64,000 bases of DNA from contig NC_087107.1 in assembly GCF_963855985.1 (NCBI RefSeq), positions 7,006,001 through 7,070,000 of the forward strand. Reading direction: 5' to 3'. Shown in pieces: positions 1-9,873 of this stretch (the first letter of the stretch is position 1; each line of letters begins with the position of its first letter). The position numbers and the translations under genes are program-made. Below the pieces are notes generated by a model, which worked only from the letters and a program-made list of their open reading frames with translations, did no database searches and was not told the origin of the DNA. The stretch is from Ostrinia nubilalis (lineage: Eukaryota > Arthropoda > Insecta > Lepidoptera > Crambidae).

Positions 1-1191
1 ACGACATAATACACAAACACGATTACGTTTAGCTGATTTATTGTTTTCCGATTTCGCAGCCACATAACTATAACTATGTGCTTGCACTGCTGGAGATTTC
101 ACATTTTGAGACTGTTTATTGCTATTATTGAATTTATTAAAGTTGCTGTTATTAGAATTGCTATTATTATTATTCACGTTTATTATTTCTAATAAATCAG
201 CTCGGTTCTTGAGAAAGGTCAGCAAATCGTCCAGTTTCAAGTTACGGTTAGAACCATTTGTAATTAACGCGCCCTTGTGATTCTCCCACTCACGTTCAGT
301 GGATGAATCGAGTTTACATACGATTAAATACATAATCAGAGTGTCCCATGACTTGGTGGGTTCTCCTAATGATTCTAGGGCACGTAAATTACGCAAAATA
401 GTGTCAATTAGTTTTCTAATAAGTAAAGGTGATTCCCTATTCATATTTGGCAAAGAAAACAACGACTTTACATGGTTGTGTATCAAAAGACGATCGTTTT
501 GGAATCTATTGACTAATAGTTCCCACGCATGAACATAATTTGCATCTGTTAATTCCAATGCGCCTATGACCTGAAGTGCACTACCGCTAAGCGATGACCG
601 CAAATAATGGAACTTTTGAATCGCATCTAAATCGGTACGGCAATGAATCATAGTACAATAGGAATTTTTGAATTCTAGCCAGTTGTCATAAGAACCGTCA
701 AAGGTGGGTAATTTAATATCAGGTAATTTAATTTGCATCGACTGACCTTTTTTGCATAAATTACCGCTATTCGTAACAATATCATCACTATTGTCTTCCA
801 AAATCGATTTAGCAAGAGAAATACATCCGTAATACTGTTCCTCAAAACTTTCTCGATATTCAATAAGACTTACAAGATCATTTTCATCAGAGATTTCCTC
901 TATTTTACTTTGTAATGCATTAAATTCATCAAATACAGACTCCAATTGAGAAATTCTTAATTTTAATTCAATTAATTGAGGCTTTGTCAAATCGATATTT
1001 TGTAATTTTGAAATATATTTATCGAATGACGTTAATCGAGCTTTGAGTACTCCTCTTTGCCTTTTTAGGTCTGTAACGGATGTTTTTAAAGAAGTAGAAC
1101 GTTCTTTGGAGGTTGACCGACTACCCTCCCTAGAAGATGTTTTAGGAATTCTAAGCTTAGAATTTGCAGAAACATATTCCTCATCGCTCAT
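1..1191 (-). CDS. BEL/Pao Gag (DUF1759 family), N-terminal 397 residues, partial
   Basis: The frame starts at the ATG complementary to 1189-1191 (MSDEEYVSANSK...) and I find no in-frame stop back to base 1, so the protein continues off the window. The N-terminus is Ser/Lys/Arg-rich, followed by a heptad-rich, probably coiled-coil stretch (about residues 35-120). A DUF1759-type retroelement Gag domain begins near residue 152 with KLPDIKLPTFDGSYDNW and runs to about 320. An Asn-rich linker (about 345-370) follows, and the frame reaches the first Cys pair of a zinc knuckle (CVLC) at the edge. DUF1759 Gag packages the element RNA in cytoplasmic particles. The upstream LTR and primer site fix the orientation and start. 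No frameshift was seen. Confidence 0.85.
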   Translation of the reverse strand, partial: MSDEEYVSANSKLRIPKTSSREGSRSTSKERSTSLKTSVTDLKRQRGVLKARLTSFDKYISKLQNIDLTKPQLIELKLRISQLESVFDEFNALQSKIEEISDENDLVSLIEYRESFEEQYYGCISLAKSILEDNSDDIVTNSGNLCKKGQSMQIKLPDIKLPTFDGSYDNWLEFKNSYCTMIHCRTDLDAIQKFHYLRSSLSGSALQVIGALELTDANYVHAWELLVNRFQNDRLLIHNHVKSLFSLPNMNRESPLLIRKLIDTILRNLRALESLGEPTKSWDTLIMYLIVCKLDSSTEREWENHKGALITNGSNRNLKLDDLLTFLKNRADLLEIINVNNNNSNSNNSNFNKFNNSNKQSQNVKSPAVQAHSYSYVAAKSENNKSAKRNRVCVLCR

Positions 1192-1489
1192 TATGGGAAG
1201 AAATTAGAAAGCAAAGAGTACGTACGGTTTTTTGCAGGATCACCTTATTCGCTTACGGCGCACAGCAGGCTGTGACGTTGCAGTTGTCACGAACACCACA
1301 AACGGCTGGAATTTTGAAAAATAACACTGTTTCAGCACTAATCGATTAGGATGGGACGTGAAAAGGAAGGATAACACCTGACCGTTGATCCGATTGATGT
1401 GTCTTGGCCTGGTTCCTCGTCTTTGGCTTCAGTTTCAGGATACGCGCCGGGCAACGACTTCCGTGCAATATCTTGAGTCCAAGGCTCCA

Positions 1490-1506
1490 TCCGGCTCGAA
1501 GGACCA
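1490..1506 (-). other. Primer-binding site, tRNA-Tyr type
   Basis: One base inside the LTR, the minus strand reads TGGTCCTTCGAGCCGGA. This is complementary to the 3' end of insect tRNA-Tyr (…CCGGCTCGAAGGA plus CCA), as recalled from the family. It would prime minus-strand DNA synthesis. Confidence 0.75.
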
Positions 1507-1507
1507 A

Positions 1508-1754
1508 TGTTTCGACGTTTATTTGAATTAATAACGCTGATTGAAGAAATAATTCGTGTATTTCGATTACTTTTCAGATTAATTTACAACCGTTGTTCGT
1601 TCGTGTTTTCTTGCTGGTAATCGAGTGAAGTTGACGCGGGCCGCCCCCGCGCTCCCCTCCAGGCTCCTTGCTCGTATACAACTTCAGACGTATTATGTGC
1701 GCTGATGCGCCGATAGATGGCGTTAACACCGAGTCTGTTATTATTAAGTCTACA
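1508..1754 (-). repeat. 5' LTR of the BEL/Pao element (about 247 bp)
   Basis: Read on the minus strand it begins TGTAGACTTAATAAT and ends ATAAACGTCGAAACA, i.e. TG...CA, immediately followed by the primer-binding site. An AATAAA lies close to the 3' end and could serve as the polyadenylation signal. The outer limit is inferred from the TGT/ACA ends because the partner LTR is outside the window. Confidence 0.7.
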
Positions 1755-3046
1755 GCATTAAGGACACGGTATGATTTGATTATTTGATTAGAAAAGAATT
1801 AAAGAATTTCTTTTGTGTCTGTACAGTTTTCCTTTTAAATCTATGTTTTTACATTCACTACTTTCTGTCTCTATTTGTAGAGGTTCCTTAAAAAATTATG
1901 GGTTCCCAAATACAAACAAACACAAACTTTCATGCCTTGTTTAACCCCCTCTAAGTATATTTACGTTATTTATGGGGAACGAGCATTTAAGGGGAAGAAG
2001 TAATATTGAATAGCATGGAAAAATCTTAATCAGATGTCGGTCAAGATCTGTTCAAAACGTTCATTATTCTGTAAGAAAGCCAAGATGTAATAATGACGTC
2101 TCCAGCCTAATCAGTCCATCCCTCCCAAGCCCTCAGAAAAAGGCTGCGGCAGACAAATATGTGATCAAAAGCATTCATTTATATGCTTTTCCTTTTGAGC
2201 ACGCCCCAATTTTCTACCAAAGCTAGCAAAGCCGTAAAGAAAAATACGCTTATATTCTAGCCTATTTGGAGCTTCGTTAGACGTTCGTATTCGAAATTTG
2301 AAAATTAATGATTGTCAAATGATATAATAATATAACAATAAGGTCTGCGCCGCTTGAGTTGCATAATCTTGATTTTTAAAAATATATTATTATAACTGCC
2401 AGTCTTTTTTCTGCTGAAAGAGAAAATTATCTGTATTTAAAAAATATCTGAACTGCCAGTCATTTTGCTGTGAAAAGAGAAAATTGATGTCAAAATTGAA
2501 AGTGACCCGGGAAAAAGAACATCAACGCCAGTAATATTCTGAGAGCTCAGAAAATTCGGGTTAACAACGACTGGCGAGATAGATTACTTAATTGTTTGAA
2601 TTAATGATCGAAAGGCTTAAGCCTGCGACAAAATTAAATCGTCTCTAATAAAATGTAAAAGAAAAATAAAGTTCGCAGTTGTTTTATTACTTTCGGGGCA
2701 GTTTTTTGTAAAACCAATTTATTGAAGTTTGCAAAATGGAATTATGGAAATGAGATATTTCATTTTTATCTGATAGTCAGCTAAATTACGATTTTTCTTA
2801 ATAAATAGAACGCAAAAGCGCAAAAATATTTAAAGAAATGGAATTCTCTACTTAATATACTTAAGTAGGTACTATTTATGTCAACTGTGCATAACTATTA
2901 TTTGCATGATTTTGCGAGCTTACCATGAAATTTGTTTATTATGTAGGTATCCAAAAGAAACGTGAGGCTTAGCTGCAAATATTAACGGTTGCAGAAAAGA
3001 GCAGTTCTGTTATAAATGGTAGAATGTCTACACATTCTTCAACTTC

Positions 3047-3098
3047 AATCGGGGTCCAAGGTTACAAATGGCCCATTTATAACCTTAGAGCCCGATTC
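3047..3098. repeat. Imperfect hairpin
   Basis: A left arm beginning AATCGGGGTCCAAGGTTA is mirrored by a right arm ending TAACCTTAGAGCCCGATT, with almost no loop (CCAT around 3070-3075). It could be a remnant of a small foldback element. Confidence 0.5.
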
Positions 3099-3208
3099 TA
3101 CACATTATTTTAGAATCAAGGCCTATTCATAAATTATATTAAAAGCACAGAGTAATCCATATAAGTAAATAAAGATAAGTAAGTGCCTATTTGCAAACAT
3201 TAAATTAC

Positions 3209-3330
3209 TTTTAGAAAAAAGGAAGAAAGAAAAAAGATTTTTTATTTAGTCCAAAATCCTTATTAAGACTACAACATCAGTACTTATACATAGATGTTTA
3301 ATTTGAACCAAAATGGCAGCCACTCAGCTG
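3209..3330 (-). repeat. Retroposon 3'-tail fragment, copy 1
   Basis: It shares the order AGAAAGAAA / TTTATTTAGTCCAAA / ATGGCAGCCACTCAGC with 49253-49395. On the minus strand this reads as a body followed by a (TTTC)n-like end, typical of a 5'-truncated LINE or SINE tail. The family is not identified. Confidence 0.5.
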
Positions 3331-3595
3331 ACTATTTATTATGATGATGACACACGACTATACTTTGCCTTCGGAACAATATCAGTGTAGAGACGTATGA
3401 AGCAACGCAACAATCAACATCAAACATATTTCTCCAGAAAATAAATATATTTTATATGCTCTGCCTGGTCATCAAAATAAGATCAAGCCAAAGAGTACGG
3501 AATAAAATCACGAGTACCCTACGTAAGGCACTCAGGCATCAGCACGAAAACGGAATACAGGATGAGGTAATCAAAGGAACTGACCAGCTGACTCT

Positions 3596-3681
3596 GATAC
3601 CACAGAATAAATAAACCACTAACGTCGGGTGCTATATTGATACCACAGAATAAATAAACCACTAACGCCGGGTACTATATT
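3596..3681. repeat. 43-bp tandem duplication
   Basis: Two adjacent 43-bp copies (3596-3638 and 3639-3681) begin GATACCACAGAATAAATAAA and end CTATATT. They differ at two positions. Confidence 0.9.
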
Positions 3682-6600
3682 CGGAGACGTAAATCTATCT
3701 GTCGATACGGGCAAAAGATTCGCTTAGTTAGCAAATAAATAATTCAAAGCTGCTAAGGTATATCAGGATGTATGAAGTGGATTTATAGTCTTCAACCATT
3801 TCTATTTTATATTCGATTAAATTAAGGCAGATGTAAACATGTACTCAGCTATAAGTTCACAAAAATAGAATCCAGGTTCAGTGCGGTTTGTGTATGATAG
3901 ACAAAAAGGTTTTAAATTACACTTACCACTACTATTTCTGTAAGCTATATTGAGACGTACGTGAGCTCTTTTTAAACTAAGACTAAATATCGCATTCTAC
4001 ATTAAAATATGCAGTAATTATACAATTTAGTAGATTATCTTAAACTACGAATATAAAATACGATACGTTATGTAGGACGTCAGAGAAAATGCCCTTACAA
4101 TATTGCTGTGGTTATAAAATAATACTATCCGGAATTCCGGATCAATAACAATAAAAAGATCCAAAACACGTAAAATCGCGCAAAATGAAAAGGCATAAAA
4201 TTAGAAATGGAATACCTAAAGGCACTAATAGCGCAAGTATCACGTACCCAATCTGGATGCAATTCGAGCAAGTGTAGGAAATTGGCCGTTTGCTGCGACG
4301 CGCAGTAATGCGATGCAATAGAACGAACAACTTTTTAAGCTTTAAAGGCAGGATGAATTAATAGGTGTAGAATTGAATTTAAATAAAAAAGAAGTAGACC
4401 ATCTTCTCACATATTCCAAGAAAGAGAAAAACTTGCCAAAACACATTTTGCTAACTAAAAAATTGCGATGCGTTGTTTTGAAAAAAAATTTTTTTTTCGA
4501 ATGAGCGTATTAAGCAATACCTACTTTGCGATGTGATTGATACCTTAGGAAAAGTTTTTTGAGCATACGTCAGTATACCAAATTAAAAAGCATTCTGTCG
4601 AGTTAATAATCTCTTCCTTTTTGGAAATGGTTAAATGACACTACTACCAGGTTTATACTATCCTCACATAGTCAATGGGGAAGGAACATCTATGATGATA
4701 AAATTATGATGAAAATGTATTTACTTTCGGGTTTTTCTTTTAATAACTTGTTATGTTTCCTCTGATTAACACTTTTGTGTATTTGTCTATCCTGTGATTT
4801 ATATTTTGGTCTGAAAAGATCATAAAATATGAAAATTGAGGTTGCGTCATTATTTTATTTACAGAACCTCGAATCAGAGCAAGGATATTTCTATGTTCAA
4901 ATCACGCAGCCAACTTTATGGCGTCATAAAAACCAAAACATGAAAATTCAATAAAAGATAACTACGTCTTTAATTACAAAAATATTCAAATGAGTTGATC
5001 ATAACGGCTTTTTCTATGAGTACCTATAGGGGAAAATAGACTTTTTATCGATATTAGGTAAATTTCGATCAAGGTATAAAAAATCGTTGGTATAAATAAA
5101 GCAAGCAAAAGTTTCTCTAAAATAATGATAATCAAGTCTTCCCTTAAAAAAGATGAAACAAAATATATTTCTCTATGCGTGGGTCTTTTATGAAACCCGC
5201 CAACTTGTGACCTATTTTTGCTCAAAGAACTTATTATTATACACAAAACTAGCTTTTTTTCAGCGTAAATAATGCGACCGCAATAGCATAGTAGCTCACA
5301 AAGAACGCCAATATTTACATATTTATATTGCTGAGTATCTTACCCGGACTTTATTGCTATACTTGTTGACTCCAACTGTCCTTGAACCCATAATGTAGAG
5401 TCGATTTTACCCACAAATTTGGGAGAGTGATCTCTGGCAATAGTATTGGGACCACAAATAATCTGCCCTTATTTCGTAAATCAATTTTATTGGATAAGTC
5501 AAATTGGATCTGAGTCTATGGTTTTGTAAGTAGAGGGTGGTTGTTCCTCGACTGTAAATAGAATAATTAAGTTTTTAAATATATGGGTGTCGTCAGATAA
5601 GTGGATACCTAACGATAGAAGTACTTAGTTTTAGTCAATTTCATATTTTTTAACTATGACGCATTCAAAATACGACTTATTGATACTGTATACTTTTACC
5701 AAATAATTACGTACTCCAGTAAATTTCAGTTTGCAGTTATTTTGCTAAATCTATAACTTGCAATTCAACTCGTATCAAAAGGTTATTTATTTATATGTAA
5801 AAATAAAGGTATTAACTTAGGTAACTGCGAGAATATCAGTCGCGACTCATGACGTAATGAATTTTTATTACAACATCATATTACAAGTATCGGTGGAATT
5901 CTCGAACTTAAATGGCAACACTTAGTTTTTTGGATCAGTTCCAGAGCCGCGTCTGGAAAACTTGGGGGGTTTGATGGGCATCGATATAGCAAGTAAAGCA
6001 ATAACTACAATTTTGGAGCGTAAGTCGAAGGTAATAAGCGTTACAGCTGCCATGAAAGTTTTCAGTAGGGCGCCGTCAGCGGAATATCTTTAGGAGAGAT
6101 AGATATTGAAGGTCAATGTTACTGGCCGTCCTTTAAGGGGCCTTCTTTCTAACGTGTGTGTCATCAGTGCCTTTAAGGCAAAAGGCATTTATGGTATCTT
6201 TAAGGGATAGACCATTTTATTGGCTAGGGTTTTTCTAAAGAGCTCTATTTATCAACTGTTGCTACATCCTTAGTGTTACATTTTGACACTCAATGGGCTC
6301 ATATTCTACGTTGCGTTAGTTAAAACTAAATTAAAGCCTGAGATCGTTTTTAATATTGATTTTATCTAGAGTTAGAAGATTCTTTTCTCTGCAAAAAATT
6401 TTCCGCACACAGTTCACATAAAAATAAGGAATATCGCCTTATTCATTAAGGTGACGTAAAAAACTGACGATCAACATGACACCCAATTTTTTCCGTTCCC
6501 TTGGCTGCTGCCTATAACAAGATTAAGCAAAAAATGTTTACGACGTTAAAAAATATATTTTTTGAGACCTCGCCCCTCAGGGGCCCGTGTTAACGTTTCT

Positions 6601-6847
6601 CCCCCTTAAAATTATTCATAACGGTGTCATCGTATGTAGCAATATATTTCGCTGACTATACTACGTCTCATGAACATGTATATGTATGGAAAATGCAAGA
6701 CAAATACGAAAATATGAAATCTGTTTTCTTAACACTCTTTTTGGCACGTTCATGATTTTATCTGATCAATTTATGTATGGAAATTATGTTAAATAGCATA
6801 GTTAGGTCGGAGATTTGTTATAATAAATAAGTTTTAGTAGTTATTAT

Positions 6848-6855
6848 GTTCTGTA
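6848..6855. repeat. 8-bp target-site duplication, left (GTTCTGTA)
   Basis: GTTCTGTA occurs directly left of the hAT-type element and again at 7707-7714. An 8-bp duplication is the hAT signature. Confidence 0.9.
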
Positions 6856-7706
6856 TAGGGATTGCAATCCAGCGGCGTTTTCAATCCAGCTGGATTCTTG
6901 CTGGATTGACCTGAATCCAGCTGGATCCAGCGCGGATGCAGCAAATAAAAGACGACATTTTTAAGACTTTTTTTTATTAAGTAACTAGTTTTCCGCCCAT
7001 GGCTTCGCCCGCCTGAAATAAGGGCTGTTTTTAGGGTTTTCCCAGACATATAGTGAATAGTAGAATGACCACGACCACTCTGCCAAGAGCGTAACGAATA
7101 AGAAGAAGAAATAGTCATACACCATAGAAATGTTAACCTCGCACTCGTTCGGTCTCATATACGCTCATTTCTTTTTACAGTACCTTTTCGTAATCTAATT
7201 GACCACTTGGCTTTGGCTTTTGTTTATTAAAGTTCTCCTTCTCTCTATTAAGTTCCATCTCAAGCTCTTGCCCTAAAGTCATTTTAACGGGTTCTGCGAC
7301 ATCATCTAGACCATTCTCTCCTAACTCCATGATATCTTTATCTTCTTACACATTTTGTTTATTTACTCGTTTTAACAAAGTTTTCATCTCCTGCCATATC
7401 GCATTCTTTTTGGCAAAGGAAAATAGACAGTTTTTTTTACTGCTTCTTCATACTTTTTTGGATTTTTCAATCACACTAACGTCCCAGTAACTTCGGAGAG
7501 GCGCCGTTCAACGCACAAAACAACAGAACGGCAACGTCACCGCGACGTTTTGAAAATGGCGGCAATTCGAAACTAAGCAATAGAAAATTATACGTTTGCG
7601 GATCCGCATCGCTGGATCCAGCACTGTATGCTGGATCCAGCATGTTTAAAAAGGCGCTGGATCCAGCTGGATTGCTGTATGCTGGATCCAGCAATTGCAA
7701 TCCCTA
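6856..7706. mobile_element. hAT-type non-autonomous DNA transposon, copy A (851 bp)
   Basis: The ends are inverted: TAGGGATTGCAATCC at the left and ATTGCAATCCCTA at the right, flanked by the 8-bp duplication GTTCTGTA. Subterminal regions are rich in CTGGAT and the palindrome GCTGGATCCAGC (four copies near the right end), likely transposase-binding sites. No transposase is encoded. A 51-codon minus-strand frame from the ATG at 7330 (MELGENGLDDVAEPVKMTLG...) reads like protein and may be a relic of the parent element. I see no difference from copy B at 8094-8944, so both moved or duplicated very recently. Confidence 0.88.
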
Positions 7707-7714
7707 GTTCTGTA
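7707..7714. repeat. 8-bp target-site duplication, right (GTTCTGTA)
   Basis: This is an exact match to 6848-6855. Confidence 0.9.
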
Positions 7715-8085
7715 TGGTTCTGGGCTTCATCTGGGATCACAAAACTGTACAGTAGGTTTGTATTAAACCACCTTCTTCAGCCAACTTATTTTATAGACAA
7801 AAATAATGAAACTGTCCGAAGAAGTTAAGGCATTGTATAACTTTTCTTGCAAAATTAATCGTTACAACTTGGTTACGCAGATGTACGCAGTTTTATTTTT
7901 ATTTTTAATTCCCAAATAGTTTTGTCTGCAGGTAGAAAACTGTTTGGTTTCCACATCTCTGTGGTCATTCTTGGCGTTTCTGAACGTCAAGCTTTGACAC
8001 TCTTCACCGTAAGAACTTAAAACGCAATGTTCATCTTCGCAGTCTCGCGAGTGAAAAAACCGCACTTTTATCTCCCGCAAATCGC

Positions 8086-8093
8086 ATCATAAC
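8086..8093. repeat. 8-bp target-site duplication, left (ATCATAAC)
   Basis: ATCATAAC flanks hAT copy B on both sides (again at 8945-8952). The 3' LTR has a single ATCATAAC at the corresponding place, giving an empty-site comparison inside the same element. Confidence 0.95.
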
Positions 8094-8944
8094 TAGGGAT
8101 TGCAATCCAGCGGCGTTTTCAATCCAGCTGGATTCTTGCTGGATTGACCTGAATCCAGCTGGATCCAGCGCGGATGCAGCAAATAAAAGACGACATTTTT
8201 AAGACTTTTTTTTATTAAGTAACTAGTTTTCCGCCCATGGCTTCGCCCGCCTGAAATAAGGGCTGTTTTTAGGGTTTTCCCAGACATATAGTGAATAGTA
8301 GAATGACCACGACCACTCTGCCAAGAGCGTAACGAATAAGAAGAAGAAATAGTCATACACCATAGAAATGTTAACCTCGCACTCGTTCGGTCTCATATAC
8401 GCTCATTTCTTTTTACAGTACCTTTTCGTAATCTAATTGACCACTTGGCTTTGGCTTTTGTTTATTAAAGTTCTCCTTCTCTCTATTAAGTTCCATCTCA
8501 AGCTCTTGCCCTAAAGTCATTTTAACGGGTTCTGCGACATCATCTAGACCATTCTCTCCTAACTCCATGATATCTTTATCTTCTTACACATTTTGTTTAT
8601 TTACTCGTTTTAACAAAGTTTTCATCTCCTGCCATATCGCATTCTTTTTGGCAAAGGAAAATAGACAGTTTTTTTTACTGCTTCTTCATACTTTTTTGGA
8701 TTTTTCAATCACACTAACGTCCCAGTAACTTCGGAGAGGCGCCGTTCAACGCACAAAACAACAGAACGGCAACGTCACCGCGACGTTTTGAAAATGGCGG
8801 CAATTCGAAACTAAGCAATAGAAAATTATACGTTTGCGGATCCGCATCGCTGGATCCAGCACTGTATGCTGGATCCAGCATGTTTAAAAAGGCGCTGGAT
8901 CCAGCTGGATTGCTGTATGCTGGATCCAGCAATTGCAATCCCTA
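8094..8944. mobile_element. hAT-type non-autonomous DNA transposon, copy B (851 bp), inside an LTR
   Basis: It has the same TAGGGATTGCAATCC / ATTGCAATCCCTA ends, the same 851-bp length and, by eye, the same sequence as copy A 387 bp upstream. It is inserted in the 5' LTR of the BEL/Pao element with its own duplication ATCATAAC, so it is an independent insertion rather than a tandem duplication. Being identical while the host LTR pair has diverged, it is younger than the retrotransposon. Confidence 0.93.
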
Positions 8945-8952
8945 ATCATAAC
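8945..8952. repeat. 8-bp target-site duplication, right (ATCATAAC)
   Basis: This is an exact match to 8086-8093. Confidence 0.95.
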
Positions 8953-9585
8953 GCACAACGCATTCGCAGCAAACGCATCTACGCATTCAAAGCTCAAATT
9001 GCTTGTGACCCGAACCCCCTGCAGGGGAAGTGAAGCCGATCCATCTTCATCCCGGAGTGTCCCGGAGCCAGCAGTGGTCGAGCTGACGGAAGGGGGCCCG
9101 AGATTGGCTCAGAGGTTAGTGGGACCAACTATTTCTCCTCTGCAGGCAAAATCATTTGGGAAACGTAATTTGGACTTCCGATTAAGATCCCGCCTGGTGT
9201 GGCTATTTACACGCCACACCATAGTTTTGTGGTCCTTCAGCTTGGATATTGCATCAGCAATTTTCGCAGCATAATTTTCATGAAATTCACGTAATTTTGG
9301 TGAACTTTTAGAAAATTCCAAATTTTGACATCTGTCGGACATCTTTGGAAAATTTTCAAATTAAGATTTTAAAATTTAATTTTATCGCAAATAATTTTCG
9401 GGGTTATTGCATTATTGTTACGCATTATAATTTCAATAGGTACGGTTAAGGAACCTGAGGTTATTCTGGGTACAATTTTGGACCGAACGTTCGCAATTCC
9501 GCATATTCGCAATTCCGCATATTCGTAAATAATTTTGATATTTTTATTTTTTGTTACGCACTTTTATAATTAATAAATACGCACA

Positions 9586-9873
9586 ATGGAGGATTTTCAA
9601 CGTAAATTGAAAATTCTTCACGCAAAAAAAGACGCGATATTTCAGAAAGTGAATAGCATTTACGAGCTTTCTTTAAAAGTGACATCATTTGTGGATACTC
9701 GGTCAAACGAACACTTCATGATCGAGTCGGAATCTATTGACGCATTACATTCCAAATTTGAGGCTATTATAGATAGTATAAACGAATTTAGTTTATTAGA
9801 AAACGCAGCGGCAGTGCCTGATTATAGCCCAATGATAGCTTTGAGGATTTATACACTCGCATCAAACGGATGA
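9586..9873 (+). CDS. BEL/Pao Gag N-terminal fragment, cut off by a frameshift
   Basis: The frame encodes 95 residues (MEDFQRKLKILHAKKDAIFQ...), a helical, probably coiled-coil N-terminal Gag segment like the one in the left BEL/Pao element. It ends at a TGA overlapping the ATG of the next frame (ATGA, 9870-9873). The last dozen residues look out of frame: from about 9845 the other frame reads acidic-basic helical sequence that runs straight into the downstream ORF. A single-base deletion around 9843-9847 is therefore likely, and one Gag-Pol protein was probably the ancestral state. Termination-reinitiation at ATGA is the alternative. Confidence 0.75.
   Translation: MEDFQRKLKILHAKKDAIFQKVNSIYELSLKVTSFVDTRSNEHFMIESESIDALHSKFEAIIDSINEFSLLENAAAVPDYSPMIALRIYTLASNG

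Larger units (their letters stand above)
1..1754 (-). mobile_element. BEL/Pao LTR retrotransposon, 5' portion, truncated by the window edge
   Basis: On the minus strand the order is LTR (1508-1754), primer-binding site (1490-1506) and a long gag reading frame (1191 down to 1) that is still open at the window edge. This is the 5' end of a BEL/Pao element; protease, RT, RNase H, integrase and the 3' LTR would lie to the left. Family assignment rests on the DUF1759-type gag and on LTR and primer-site placement. The gag has no stop or frameshift over 397 codons, so this copy is fairly young. Confidence 0.85.
1755..6847. other. Gene-free AT-rich stretch
   Basis: No open frame here looks like protein. 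Small recognisable items are a hairpin at 3047-3098, a LINE-tail-like segment at 3209-3330 and a 43-bp tandem duplication at 3596-3681. The rest shows no recognisable gene, tRNA or transposon end. Confidence 0.6.
7870..9221 (+). repeat. 5' LTR of the BEL/Pao element, split by hAT copy B
   Basis: It starts TGGTTACGCAGATGTACGC and ends CACGCCACACCA, matching 13642-14134. The LTR parts are 7870-8093 and 8953-9221, with the hAT element and the second copy of its duplication between. A TGGTCCTTC motif at 9230-9238, eight bases after the LTR, may begin the primer-binding site. Confidence 0.92.

Noticed and set aside
6834..7118. ORFs of 74-94 codons inside the hAT elements
   Set aside because: They lie in subterminal repeat sequence (Leu-Asp-Pro-rich translation of CTGGATCCAGC words) and are not transposase.
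8933..9274. ORFs of 113 and 134 codons in the BEL/Pao LTRs (also 13912-14316)
   Set aside because: They are chance open frames in LTR sequence; the two LTR copies do not preserve them in a codon-aware way.
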